From assembly GCF_022369515.1 (NCBI RefSeq), contig NZ_CP059724.1:3224001-3288000 (forward strand): 64,000 nucleotides of DNA. The letters run 5' to 3'. Of this stretch, positions 26,473-34,385 are shown one piece after another; the stretch's first letter is position 1, and each line of letters starts with the position of its first letter. The notes under the pieces were generated by a model that was not told the origin of the DNA, ran no database searches, and saw nothing but the letters and a program-made list of their open reading frames with translations. The stretch is from Paenibacillus sp. 19GGS1-52 (GTDB lineage: Bacteria > Bacillota > Bacilli > Paenibacillales > Paenibacillaceae). Both the position numbers and the translations under genes were made by a program.

Positions 26473-27129
26473 ATGGATTGGTATGTCTACGAAAGAGGCT
26501 CATCCCCGATTCGAAGGGTGACCCGAAAACGCGGGTTTTGGTCTAAACGCTTTTGGTTGATTATTTTAGCAGCTCTTGTGATTATGGGTTTGCTTTGGGG
26601 TGCTTTTGCCCTTTGGAATATTAACCGTGCAGCTACAACCAATCCAATGAATCAAGCGGATGCAGGCATTATTCTAGGGATGTCTATGTGGGGAGATGAA
26701 CCCAGTCCCGGATTGCAGGAACGTCTGGATTACGGGCTTAAACTCTATCAGGCAGGTAAATTCTCGCATATTATTGTAACTGGCGGTTTGGATCAAGCAG
26801 ATCTCCAGTATACCGAGGCTCAAGGTATGCGTAATTATTTGGTCAAGCAAGGAGTGCCGGACAGCGCCATCTATATGGAAAATAAGGCTACCAGTACTTA
26901 CGAGAATCTTTTATTCAGCAAAGAGATTATGAATCGAGAAGGTTTATCTACTGCGATTATCATTACTCATACCTACCATGGGCGGCGGGCTCAGGAAATT
27001 GCGGACGAGCTTGGTTATAATAATCCGGAACTCGGATTAACCGATTCTCAGGTTCTGTCCATGGCCCGTCATAAGACACGTGAGGTGCTGGCTTACACTA
27101 AATGGAAGCTCCAACAGTTATTCTTGTGA
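26473..27129 (+). CDS. YdcF-family membrane protein (DUF218)
   Basis: 218 residues. Cytoplasmic basic N-terminus, one membrane helix (about residues 32-52: FWLIILAALVIMGLLWGAFAL), then an extracellular DUF218 domain with DAGIILGMSMWGDEPSPGLQERLDYGLKLY, IIVTGGLDQ and ATSTYENLLFSKEIM. Family members include SanA/ElyC-like proteins linked to envelope integrity; the enzymatic role is unclear. AGGAGG (26459-26464) defines the ATG at 26473 and overlaps the end of the DUF402 gene, so the two are co-translated. Confidence 0.86.
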   Translation: MDWYVYERGSSPIRRVTRKRGFWSKRFWLIILAALVIMGLLWGAFALWNINRAATTNPMNQADAGIILGMSMWGDEPSPGLQERLDYGLKLYQAGKFSHIIVTGGLDQADLQYTEAQGMRNYLVKQGVPDSAIYMENKATSTYENLLFSKEIMNREGLSTAIIITHTYHGRRAQEIADELGYNNPELGLTDSQVLSMARHKTREVLAYTKWKLQQLFL

Positions 27130-27224
27130 TTTGTCCCTGAAAAATCCCGAATCTGCTAATAAGACTTCATATGCTGGAATAGACTTGATTAGAGAAGTCA
27201 GCCCTGGATAATGAGGTGAACCCG

Positions 27225-28190
27225 ATGAACGGACGCGTAGCGGCGGCAAGCGGGCGGGAGGAAGGCAGACCGTCACGACAAATTAATGTAGTATTGCGGA
27301 ATCAGGAGCCTCCGGCTATTACCCATATAGTTGGAGATAGTCAGGTGGTACCTCCCAAGATACCAGGCCACAGCAGCTTGTTTCAAGAATTAAGCCAAGA
27401 ACTCGACGCCTTGGTAGGTTTGGACAATATTAAAGAACTGGTATTTGAAATATATGCGCTGCTGCAGGTTGCGCAGATGCGCAGCGAAGCTGGGCTAGCG
27501 AGTGGTGGTCAAGCGTATCATATGGTCTTTAAAGGCAATCCGGGTACCGGAAAAACAACTGTAGCGCGAATTATCGCCAAGCTGTTTCAACGTATGGGTG
27601 TGTTAAGCAAAGGTCATCTCATTGAGGTAGAAAGAGCCGATCTAGTGGGTGAATATATTGGACACACCGCACAAAAGACACGGGATCTAGTTAAGAAAGC
27701 ACTGGGAGGCATCCTTTTTATTGACGAAGCCTATAGTCTGGCACGCGGTGGTGATAAAGACTTTGGTAAAGAAGCGATTGATACGCTAGTAAAGTCTATG
27801 GAGGATCATCGGAGTCAATTTGTGCTGATTCTGGCTGGTTACTCTGGTGAAATTGATTATTTTCTGATGAGCAATCCGGGCCTGCCCTCACGCTTTCCGA
27901 TCCAAGTTGAATTTCCTGACTATACACTTGACCAACTGCTGCAGATTGCTGAATTGATGGCCAAAGAGCGCGATTATATTTTGATGCCGCAGGCGATACT
28001 CAAGTTAAAGCAGCATTTGCTGCTGGAGAGAACCGAAGGCGTGCACGCTTTCAGCAATGCACGATATGTACGTAACGCGATTGAGAAGGCTGTTCGCGCT
28101 CAAGCTGTACGCCTGTTGAATCAGTATGAGAGCATCAGCCCTGGGAAGCAGGAGCTGATGAGCTTGCGGACAGAAGACTTTAAGCTGTAG
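27225..28190 (+). CDS. spoVK: Stage V sporulation protein K, AAA+ ATPase
   Basis: 321 residues. CbbX/SpoVK-type AAA+: Walker A GNPGTGKTT (about residues 105-113), Walker B GILFIDEAYSLA (about 162-173), sensor 1 in LILAGYSGEIDYFLMSNPGLPSRF, and sensor 2 Arg in SNARYVRNAIEKA. SpoVK is needed for spore maturation in Bacillus. GAGGTGAA (27213-27220) fits the ATG at 27225; the GTG at 27216 is embedded in that RBS. hflX follows, the same order as in B. subtilis. Confidence 0.93.
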   Translation: MNGRVAAASGREEGRPSRQINVVLRNQEPPAITHIVGDSQVVPPKIPGHSSLFQELSQELDALVGLDNIKELVFEIYALLQVAQMRSEAGLASGGQAYHMVFKGNPGTGKTTVARIIAKLFQRMGVLSKGHLIEVERADLVGEYIGHTAQKTRDLVKKALGGILFIDEAYSLARGGDKDFGKEAIDTLVKSMEDHRSQFVLILAGYSGEIDYFLMSNPGLPSRFPIQVEFPDYTLDQLLQIAELMAKERDYILMPQAILKLKQHLLLERTEGVHAFSNARYVRNAIEKAVRAQAVRLLNQYESISPGKQELMSLRTEDFKL

Positions 28191-28236
28191 ATTATGAAAC
28201 AAGGATAATATTAAGGTCATAAGGAGAACGACATAC

Positions 28237-29526
28237 ATGGCAATAACCACGCATGATACGGATACAGAAGTGCAAGACAAGGCTATTTTGGTCAGCCTTG
28301 TCACGGATAAGATCAAACGTATTGGAGTCGATCCTGAGCTTTCTCTACAGGAATTAGTTCAGTTGGCGGAGACCGCAGGAGTTGAAGTGCTGGATGTGTT
28401 ACGCCAGAATAAAGCAACCCCTGATTCGAAATGGTTTATAGGCAAAGGTAAGGTTGAAGAGCTCAGGATGATCGCAGATGGACTTGGTGCTAATACTGCT
28501 ATATTTGATCAGGAGCTTTCAGGCGCTCAAGTACGTAATTTGGAAGAAGCTCTGGATCTAAAGATCATAGACCGGACGCAGCTTATTCTAGATATATTCG
28601 CTGGACGCGCGAAAACACGCGAGGGAATTATCCAAGTAGAGCTGGCCCAGATGTCGTATCTGCTGCCTCGCTTGTCTGGGCAAGGTAAGAATTTATCCAG
28701 ACTAGGTGGCGGTGTGGGCACAAGAGGTCCAGGGGAAACCAAGCTGGAGACAGACCGTCGCCATATCCGCGATCAGATTGTCGAGCTGAAACGTCAACTG
28801 GATGAAGTCGTGAAGACGCGCGAGTTGCACCGTGAACGCCGTCGTAAAAGCGGGGCGGTACAGGTTGCTCTGGTTGGCTACACAAATGCTGGTAAATCAA
28901 CACTTCTGAAGCAGCTTACGAATGCGGATGTATATATTGAGAACCAACTCTTTGCTACACTGGACCCAACTTCACGTGTATTGCAGTTGTCTGGGGGTAA
29001 GGAAGTCGTATTAACTGATACCGTTGGATTTATTCAGAATTTGCCGCATGATCTGGTGGCCTCCTTCCGGGCGACGCTGGAGGAAGTGAATGAAGCGGAT
29101 CTGGTGCTGCACGTAGTGGATGCTTCATCACCAATGCGCCAGGAGCAGATGGATGTAGTGCACTCCATTTTGCAGGATCTTGGTGCAGCGAGCAAACCGC
29201 AGATTGTGCTGTTTAACAAAATTGATTTGTGTCAACCAGAACAACTGGAAATGCTGCCGACAGGTGCGGGCTATCTGAAGATCAGTGCTTATAATCCTGA
29301 TGATCTGACCCTGCTTACAGAGATCATCACGGATGAATTGGCTGGTGAAACGTTAGTCTTCCGTATTCCCGGAGATCGTGGAGACCTGTCCGCGTTATTG
29401 TACAGAGTAGGCGAGATCTTAGAGCAAAATTTTGATGAGAATGATGTTCTCTACAGCGTCCGCTTGAACAAAGACGATTATGAAAAATGGAGCTATAAGC
29501 TTGTCGATTTTGTGGAACAGAACTAA
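28237..29526 (+). CDS. hflX: Ribosome-associated GTPase HflX
   Basis: 429 residues. N-terminal HflX domain with DSKWFIGKGKVEEL and FDQELSGAQVRNLEE, the linker motif GGGVGTRGPGETKLETDRR, then the G domain: G1 GYTNAGKST (about residues 213-221), G3 DTVGFI (about 262-267), G4 NKID (about 327-330). HflX splits stalled or stressed 70S ribosomes. AAGGAG lies ten bases before the ATG. Probably cotranscribed with spoVK or driven from the 46-base gap. Confidence 0.95.
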   Translation: MAITTHDTDTEVQDKAILVSLVTDKIKRIGVDPELSLQELVQLAETAGVEVLDVLRQNKATPDSKWFIGKGKVEELRMIADGLGANTAIFDQELSGAQVRNLEEALDLKIIDRTQLILDIFAGRAKTREGIIQVELAQMSYLLPRLSGQGKNLSRLGGGVGTRGPGETKLETDRRHIRDQIVELKRQLDEVVKTRELHRERRRKSGAVQVALVGYTNAGKSTLLKQLTNADVYIENQLFATLDPTSRVLQLSGGKEVVLTDTVGFIQNLPHDLVASFRATLEEVNEADLVLHVVDASSPMRQEQMDVVHSILQDLGAASKPQIVLFNKIDLCQPEQLEMLPTGAGYLKISAYNPDDLTLLTEIITDELAGETLVFRIPGDRGDLSALLYRVGEILEQNFDENDVLYSVRLNKDDYEKWSYKLVDFVEQN

Positions 29527-29573
29527 CTAAGTCAGTAATTTAATTATTGAACCTCATTAATAGCATTAACACA

Positions 29574-29605
29574 CAGGAAAGCGCCAGGAAACTGACGCTT
29601 TCCTG
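29574..29605 (+). terminator. Hairpin after hflX
   Basis: CAGGAAAGCG / CGCTTTCCTG, a 10-bp perfect stem with a 12-base loop and no T-run. It may trim or stabilise the message rather than terminate it. Confidence 0.4.
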
Positions 29606-29646
29606 TCATTATGATGGCATGTGAATGTAAGGAGAGAATAGGGGAA

Positions 29647-30912
29647 ATGGTAGTATTTGCAGAGGATATCTTACAGGCGGCAGCGTTAGCGGAAATCGAA
29701 ATAGAGAGTGCAGTAAAGCTGCTGGACCACATAGTAGATAAGAATCAGTGGAAAGTAATAGAGGCATTTCAGCAGCATCAGGTGAGTGATTTCCACTTTG
29801 CTGGTTCCACAGGTTATGCATATAATGACCGGGGGCGGGAAGTGTTGGATCTCGTCTATGCGGACGTATTCGGTGCAGAGGCGGCATTGGTGCGGCCTCA
29901 TTTTGCTTCCGGCACCCACACAATTTCAACAGCGCTCTTTGGGGTGCTTCGCCCTGGGGATGAGCTGCTCTACATCACCGGACGCCCCTACGATACGCTG
30001 CATAAGGTTGTAGGCAAGTCTGGTGATGGAACAGGCTCGCTCGCTGATTTTGGCATTACCTACCGCGAGGTGGCCCTTACAGCCGAAGGGAAAGTGGACT
30101 GGGCTGAAGTGGCTCTTTCCATACATGCACAGACAAAAGTAATCGGCATTCAGCGGTCCCGTGGTTATGACTGGAGATCTTCCTTTAGTATTGCTGAAAT
30201 CGGTGAGATGACGTCTCAGGTAAAAGCTCTAAAACCCGATGTAATAGTGTTTGTGGACAATTGTTATGGGGAGTTTACCGAAGAGCTGGAGCCACCGCAG
30301 GTGGGCGCTGATCTTGTGGCCGGTTCATTAATCAAGAATCCAGGCGGCGGTATTGCTGAGACAGGTGGCTATATTTGTGGTCGCCGCGATCTTGTCGAAC
30401 TCTCAGCCTACCGCTTGACAGCTCCGGGTATCGGGGCAGAAGTAGGAGCGATGCTGGGAACGACTCGTGGGATCTATCAAGGATTGTTCATGGCACCTCA
30501 TACGGTTGGTCAGGCCGTTAAAGGAAGTATTTTTGCGGCGGCCGTATTTGAACGTTGTGGATTCACGACAAAACCCGCCTGGTACGAACCTCGTACGGAT
30601 CTGATTCAGGCTGTAGCTTTTGACGGTCCTGAGCACCTGATAGCCTTTGTGCAGGGAATTCAGCGCGCGGCAGCTGTTGACAGTCATGTGGTTCCAGAGC
30701 CTTGGGATATGCCTGGATATGAACATCCTGTCATTATGGCGGCCGGTACCTTCATCCAGGGTGGGAGCTTGGAGTTATCTGCAGATGCTCCAATTCGCGC
30801 TCCATATATCGGGTATATGCAAGGTGGATTAACGTATTCACATGTCAAATACGGAGTTCTAATGGCACTACAAAGTATGCGAGATCGGAATTTATTGAGT
30901 TTGCAGAAATAA
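29647..30912 (+). CDS. YnbB-type PLP-dependent lyase (methionine gamma-lyase family / aluminium resistance protein)
   Basis: 421 residues, PLP fold type I. Markers: FHFAGSTGYAYNDRGREVLDLVYA, LVRPHFASGTH, RSRGYDWR, VFVDNCYGEFTEE (Asp binding the pyridine nitrogen) and GSLIKNPGGGIAETGGYICG, which contains the PLP lysine. The family is annotated as aluminium resistance or methionine gamma-lyase-like, but the physiological substrate is unclear. It lies between hflX and glnR as in B. subtilis, except that three inserted loci now separate it from glnR. The ATG at 29647 was chosen; AAGGAG and GGGGA precede it. Confidence 0.9.
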   Translation: MVVFAEDILQAAALAEIEIESAVKLLDHIVDKNQWKVIEAFQQHQVSDFHFAGSTGYAYNDRGREVLDLVYADVFGAEAALVRPHFASGTHTISTALFGVLRPGDELLYITGRPYDTLHKVVGKSGDGTGSLADFGITYREVALTAEGKVDWAEVALSIHAQTKVIGIQRSRGYDWRSSFSIAEIGEMTSQVKALKPDVIVFVDNCYGEFTEELEPPQVGADLVAGSLIKNPGGGIAETGGYICGRRDLVELSAYRLTAPGIGAEVGAMLGTTRGIYQGLFMAPHTVGQAVKGSIFAAAVFERCGFTTKPAWYEPRTDLIQAVAFDGPEHLIAFVQGIQRAAAVDSHVVPEPWDMPGYEHPVIMAAGTFIQGGSLELSADAPIRAPYIGYMQGGLTYSHVKYGVLMALQSMRDRNLLSLQK

Positions 30913-30942
30913 TTATGAACAGCATAGTGGCTGGTCATCAGC

Positions 30943-30971
30943 AAAAAGCCACTTCGTTGTTTGAAGTGGCT
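30943..30971. terminator. Terminator between convergent genes
   Basis: AGCCACTTC / GAAGTGGCT perfect 9-bp stem. Five A on the left give a T-run on the minus strand, so it mainly ends the FMN reductase transcript. Confidence 0.7.
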
Positions 30972-31011
30972 GACTTTCAATATAAAGGATCTACTCTTAG
31001 GTAAATAGTGA

Positions 31012-31554
31012 TTATTGACGTAAAGTCTTTAATGCACCACTCCAAGCAAGAACTTGATCCAGCATAGCATTCACATTAGCAACATGTAATTCAGCAGGTT
31101 TGAATACAGTTCCATTTTCAAAGTCTGTAAACAATGATAATAGTGGATGTACTCGAACGTCAGCTATTTGTAATTCTCCCAAGATACCGCGCAAATGTTC
31201 TGCTGCACGAACTCCTCCAGCTGAGCCGTAGCTGACAATACCTGCTGCTTTATTGTTCCATGCTTCACGCGCATAATCCAGTGCATTTTTCAGAGATGCT
31301 GAAATACTATGGTTGTATTCTTGAACAATGAATACGAATCCATCCAGGCTGGCGAGTTTTGTATTCCAAGCAGTTGCTTGCTCGGTAGCATCGACTTCTC
31401 CTAAAAGTGGAAGTTTGAAGTCTGCGATATCTACGATTTCATAATTTGCATCTTCACGCTGATCCGCAATACTTTTTACCCATTCGCCTACTTGTGGGCT
31501 TACGCGGCCTTGTCGTGTGCTTCCCAGTATAATTCCGATGTTTAGTTTACTCAT
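31012..31554 (-). CDS. NADPH-dependent FMN reductase family protein
   Basis: 180 residues, flavodoxin-like. FMN phosphate loop GSTRQGRVSPQVG (about residues 9-21), EYNHSISASLKNALDYAREAWNNKAAGIVSYGSAGGVRA (about 94-132), typical of the NADPH-dependent FMN reductase family including chromate/quinone reductases. AAGGAG sits before the ATG at 31554 on the minus strand, so the 17 extra upstream residues of the open frame were excluded. The promoter region carries the same TTAAGTGCTATA motif as the azoreductase gene. Confidence 0.88.
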   Translation of the reverse strand: MSKLNIGIILGSTRQGRVSPQVGEWVKSIADQREDANYEIVDIADFKLPLLGEVDATEQATAWNTKLASLDGFVFIVQEYNHSISASLKNALDYAREAWNNKAAGIVSYGSAGGVRAAEHLRGILGELQIADVRVHPLLSLFTDFENGTVFKPAELHVANVNAMLDQVLAWSGALKTLRQ

Positions 31555-31665
31555 TTCAGTCTCCTTCTTTGAAATTTTGATAGCCCAAAAAGGTAAGGAC
31601 CTCAACTGTAAATTATAGCACTTAACCTTTTTAAAACATAACTATGTGCCAGTAGGGAATGATCA

Positions 31666-31695
31666 TTGTATTACGAACGTTTATTCGTATATAAT
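31666..31695 (+). promoter_or_regulatory. Promoter with LexA-like box upstream of the YolD-like gene
   Basis: TTGTAT (31666-31671), 18 bases, TATAAT (31690-31695). The spacer holds CGAACGTTTATTCG (31674-31687), close to the Firmicute LexA box CGAACRNRYGTTYG. Binding would cover the promoter, as expected for SOS repression. Confidence 0.65.
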
Positions 31696-31727
31696 ATGGA
31701 AAGGGACGTTCGAAAGGATGATTTATA

Positions 31728-31988
31728 ATGACCGCACACGTAAACTTGAAATATTACGATCTTCCCAACTACGATGAGTTTGCAATGCAGGAACTTGGAG
31801 AGTCGCTAGAAGCAGCGGCAAGTAGCAAAAGGCCAATAACGTTGATGGTTTTTAAGATAGGAGAGGTAACTGGAGTTATTGAAAAGATGGATTCCACAAC
31901 CCGAAAGATTCACCTGCAGACAGAAGAACAAGGATTGTTCAAGATCCCCTTCTTAGAAATATGGAGTGTAGAAGATCCAGCAGATTAA
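31728..31988 (+). CDS. YolD-like family protein
   Basis: 86 residues, soluble. The pattern PNYDEFAMQEL...ITLMVFKIGEVTGVIEKMDSTTRKIHLQTEEQGLFKIPFLEIWSVE follows the YolD-like family: an N-terminal helix then a small beta domain ending in an I-x-x-I-like motif. YolD proteins usually accompany Y-family polymerases (UvrX/YqjW) in SOS operons, but here no polymerase follows; an IS lies six bases after the stop codon. The LexA-like box in its promoter agrees with SOS control. AAAGGATGA lies before the ATG. Confidence 0.78.
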   Translation: MTAHVNLKYYDLPNYDEFAMQELGESLEAAASSKRPITLMVFKIGEVTGVIEKMDSTTRKIHLQTEEQGLFKIPFLEIWSVEDPAD

Positions 31989-32042
31989 TGCCTGGCCACT
32001 GAAAAACATGGCCTTCTCGGAAGATTGGAAACAACTATATCC

Positions 32043-32088
32043 AAAAGACGACATTCATTCGGATCTTGGCGAATGAATGTCGTCTTTT
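32043..32088. terminator. Perfect 19-bp hairpin at the left IS end
   Basis: Arms at 32043-32061 and 32070-32088 with A and T flanks (AAAAGACG... / ...CGTCTTTT). Works as terminator for the transposase and against read-through from outside. Confidence 0.85.
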
Positions 32089-32119
32089 TAAGATGTATTG
32101 TTGCTGGACTGAGCCCTTT

Positions 32120-33571
32120 TTAGCTCATGAGCTTCAAAATCCGTTTCAGATTCACTGCAAATATCGCCATTGCTCCTTGAATTTCCATGCCAATCAGACC
32201 CGAGGTAGACGCAACATCATACCCATGTCTGTGCTTGAGTTCACTATTCTTAGCTTCAATCTTGTAACGCTCCTTGGCTTTGGCTTTAAAGGCTTCGCTT
32301 TCTTGAAACCTTGCCTGCTCTAGATGCTCGTGGCTCTTTATACTTACCGAATAGGTTTTGCTCTTTGACCCTTCTTTGTAGCAGCCTTCGCGCAGTGGGC
32401 ATCGTTTGCATTTCTCTACGTCAAAATAATAGGTGTCAGTCTGGTTTTTCCCCCGTCCTTTCTTTCCCTGCCGCGCTCGACGAATGGCCAGATGGCCAGC
32501 CTTGCATACATACCTTCCCGCATCTTTATTAAATTCAAATTCGTCCCCTTTCTTTCGGTTTCCCTGCGTAATCAAAGGGTTTAATTTGGAGACGAGCTCG
32601 ATTTCGTTTTGAGCACTGTAGGACAGATTGTCTTTTTCTGAATAGGCCGTATCTCCAATTACGATTTCAACCTGCATCCCTGCAGCCTTACTTTTTTCAA
32701 TCAGCGTTTGGAGCTGTTTCCCGTCATTTTGTTCGCCCGTCGTAACCGTCGCTGCTGTAATTATTCGTTCTTCACTCATGGCGATATGGGTTTTGTATCC
32801 GAAAAAAGAAGAGTCTGCACTTTTGTGTCCCACTTTGGCGTCCGGATCGGTAGAGGTTTGCAGATGCTCCACATCATCGGCGACCGTTTCTTTCAGCAGA
32901 TTTAAAGGCTCGCTTACCTTGGGAAGTCCCGTAAACCTTCCATCCTGCTCAATCACCGCAACCAACCGCTGGCAATATTCGATTTCATCCTCAAGGACAT
33001 CCGTAGTCGGCTTGGACGGAAAAACATTTTTCATTGACTCCTCTATACTGTAGATCACTTTACGTACCTTTTTGGAGCGTTCTCGCAGCACTTCTTGCGG
33101 GGTCTTTTGGGTATAGCGCGCTTTGGTATGAGTCGCATCCACAATAATGGTTTTGCTGCGAATGACGCCTTTTTCAATGGCGATTTTCACCGTTTTGCCA
33201 ATGAGCAGATCGAGTAACTTCATATCTTTCAGTCGCAGCTTGCGAAATTTGGTCAACAGACTGGGGTCAATGACCCCTTCCTCCGGAGCCATATGTAGGA
33301 AAAACTTGAACGACAGGTCGGTTTTAGAGCGTTCCACCAGATCGACGTCGGACAAGTCAAAGATAGATTTGAGCAGTAGATATTTAAACATTCGGACCGG
33401 GTCCACCGCGGTTCGACCGTTATCGTGGCAATAGGTTTCGTTCAGTTTCTCATAAACAAAGCTAAAGTCCACCAGCTCGTCCATTCGCCGTAGCAAGTTA
33501 TCCTTAGGAATCAGTATATTGTAAAGTTCGATATACGGGCTCAAGATAAAATTCTGCTGCTCAGGGAGCAT
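32120..33571 (-). CDS. IS1182-family transposase (DDE)
   Basis: 483 residues from the ATG giving MLPEQQNFILSPYIELYNIL. The N-terminal DUF772-type region (FSFVYEKLNETYC...RMFKYLLLKSIFDLSDVDLVER) is followed by the DDE core: IIVDATHTKARY (first Asp), VIGDTAYSEKDN (second Asp) and KAKERYKIEAKNSELKHRHGYD (Glu). A Cys-rich insert (KCKRCPLREGCYKEG, about residues 390-405) is usual for IS1182. The frame stays open to 33634, but those 21 codons begin inside the end hairpin, so the internal ATG was preferred. No frameshift or stop seen, so it may be active. Confidence 0.93.
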   Translation of the reverse strand: MLPEQQNFILSPYIELYNILIPKDNLLRRMDELVDFSFVYEKLNETYCHDNGRTAVDPVRMFKYLLLKSIFDLSDVDLVERSKTDLSFKFFLHMAPEEGVIDPSLLTKFRKLRLKDMKLLDLLIGKTVKIAIEKGVIRSKTIIVDATHTKARYTQKTPQEVLRERSKKVRKVIYSIEESMKNVFPSKPTTDVLEDEIEYCQRLVAVIEQDGRFTGLPKVSEPLNLLKETVADDVEHLQTSTDPDAKVGHKSADSSFFGYKTHIAMSEERIITAATVTTGEQNDGKQLQTLIEKSKAAGMQVEIVIGDTAYSEKDNLSYSAQNEIELVSKLNPLITQGNRKKGDEFEFNKDAGRYVCKAGHLAIRRARQGKKGRGKNQTDTYYFDVEKCKRCPLREGCYKEGSKSKTYSVSIKSHEHLEQARFQESEAFKAKAKERYKIEAKNSELKHRHGYDVASTSGLIGMEIQGAMAIFAVNLKRILKLMS

Positions 33572-33615
33572 GGAGACCACCAGCCTTTGATTTGATACTT
33601 TAAGTATACCGAAAA

Positions 33616-33657
33616 AAATAGACATTCTCCTCAAAAAATGAGGAGAATGTCTATTTG
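33616..33657. repeat. Perfect 18-bp hairpin at the right IS end
   Basis: Arms at 33616-33633 and 33640-33657 (AAATAGACATTCTCCTCA and its complement) with a six-base A-rich loop, located upstream of the transposase start. Likely shields the transposase gene from outside transcription. Confidence 0.8.
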
Positions 33658-33856
33658 AGATCCTGATGGACTTTTTCAGTGGCCTCGATTAATGCCTGGG
33701 TCTTTCTGTTTTATGTTACTCACACTTCACTCATAAAAGGTTTCAGAGATGGGTATTTTTGCTTGTGGATAGTTCAATGTGATATACTGCGGAAAAGTCT
33801 AATCCTATATAGCTCACATTCACTTCACCTAGATTCCTGTAGGTTTCAATAGATGT

Positions 33857-33873
33857 TGTGAGAATATCTTACA
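33857..33873 (+). promoter_or_regulatory. GlnR/TnrA operator
   Basis: TGTGAGAATATCTTACA matches TGTNA-N7-TNACA exactly. It ends five bases before the -35 box of the glnR promoter, as in the B. subtilis glnRA operator. Confidence 0.88.
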
Positions 33874-33878
33874 CACCA

Positions 33879-33907
33879 TTGACACGCAAGAACAGGAAAT
33901 GTACAAT
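33879..33907 (+). promoter_or_regulatory. Sigma-A promoter of glnRA
   Basis: TTGACA (33879-33884), 17 bases, TACAAT (33902-33907). Near-consensus; the only evident promoter for glnR-glnA. Confidence 0.85.
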
Positions 33908-33944
33908 GAGATGAGAAAAAGATCATTGGAAGGTTGGATGAGTC

Positions 33945-34355
33945 ATGGGTGATGAAATCCGCAGAAATATGGCATTATTCCCTATAGGAATCGTAATGAA
34001 GCTAACCGATTTATCTGCGCGACAAATTCGTTATTATGAGCAGCACGGCTTGATCGTACCAGCGCGTACATCAGGCAACCAACGTTTATTCTCGTTTAAT
34101 GATGTAGAACGACTGTTGGAGATTAAAGCATTGATAGAGAAGGGTGTCAATATCGCTGGCATCAAACAAGTGATGAACCCCGTTTCTAAGGAATCGGATG
34201 AAGCTACAGTGATAACCCCTGATACAGAGGTTAGACGTAGAGAATTGTCCGACTCCCAGCTCCATCGTCTGTTGAAGCAAGAACTGGTTTCCGGTAAAAG
34301 ACCGGGACAAGTTTCTCTGATTCAAGGTGAGCTATCCCGGTTTTTTAATAAATAA
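33945..34355 (+). CDS. glnR: Nitrogen-responsive MerR-family repressor GlnR
   Basis: 136 residues. MerR-type winged helix: MALFPIGIVMKLTDLSARQIRYYEQHGLIVPART (helix-turn-helix and the RYYE motif), then FNDVERLLEIKALIEKGVNIAGIK. The short C-terminal region (LSRFFNK end) senses feedback-inhibited glutamine synthetase. Length fits GlnR and is longer than TnrA. It represses its own operon through the site at 33857-33873. GGAAGG lies upstream of the ATG. glnA follows after 30 bases. Confidence 0.95.
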   Translation: MGDEIRRNMALFPIGIVMKLTDLSARQIRYYEQHGLIVPARTSGNQRLFSFNDVERLLEIKALIEKGVNIAGIKQVMNPVSKESDEATVITPDTEVRRRELSDSQLHRLLKQELVSGKRPGQVSLIQGELSRFFNK

Positions 34356-34385
34356 GATAAAGAAGCTTGAAAGGGAGAGGGTAAA

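Larger units (their letters stand above)
31994..33684 (-). mobile_element. IS1182-family insertion sequence, complete
   Basis: About 1.69 kb, bounded by 13-bp terminal inverted repeats GGCCACTGAAAAA (31994-32006 and complement 33672-33684) around one transposase gene. Just inside each end is a long perfect hairpin (32043-32088 and 33616-33657) that would stop transcription entering or leaving. A 13-bp direct repeat GATTAATGCCTGG flanks the element: the left copy (31983-31995) overlaps the inverted repeat by two bases, and the right copy (33687-33699) lies two bases outside it. It separates the ynbB-type gene and YolD-like gene from glnR. Confidence 0.88.

Noticed and set aside
33571-33634. 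Extended N-terminus of the transposase (MRRMSIFFGILKVSNQ...)
   Set aside because: These codons lie partly inside the end hairpin and are not typical of IS1182 transposases; the internal ATG gives the usual N-terminus.
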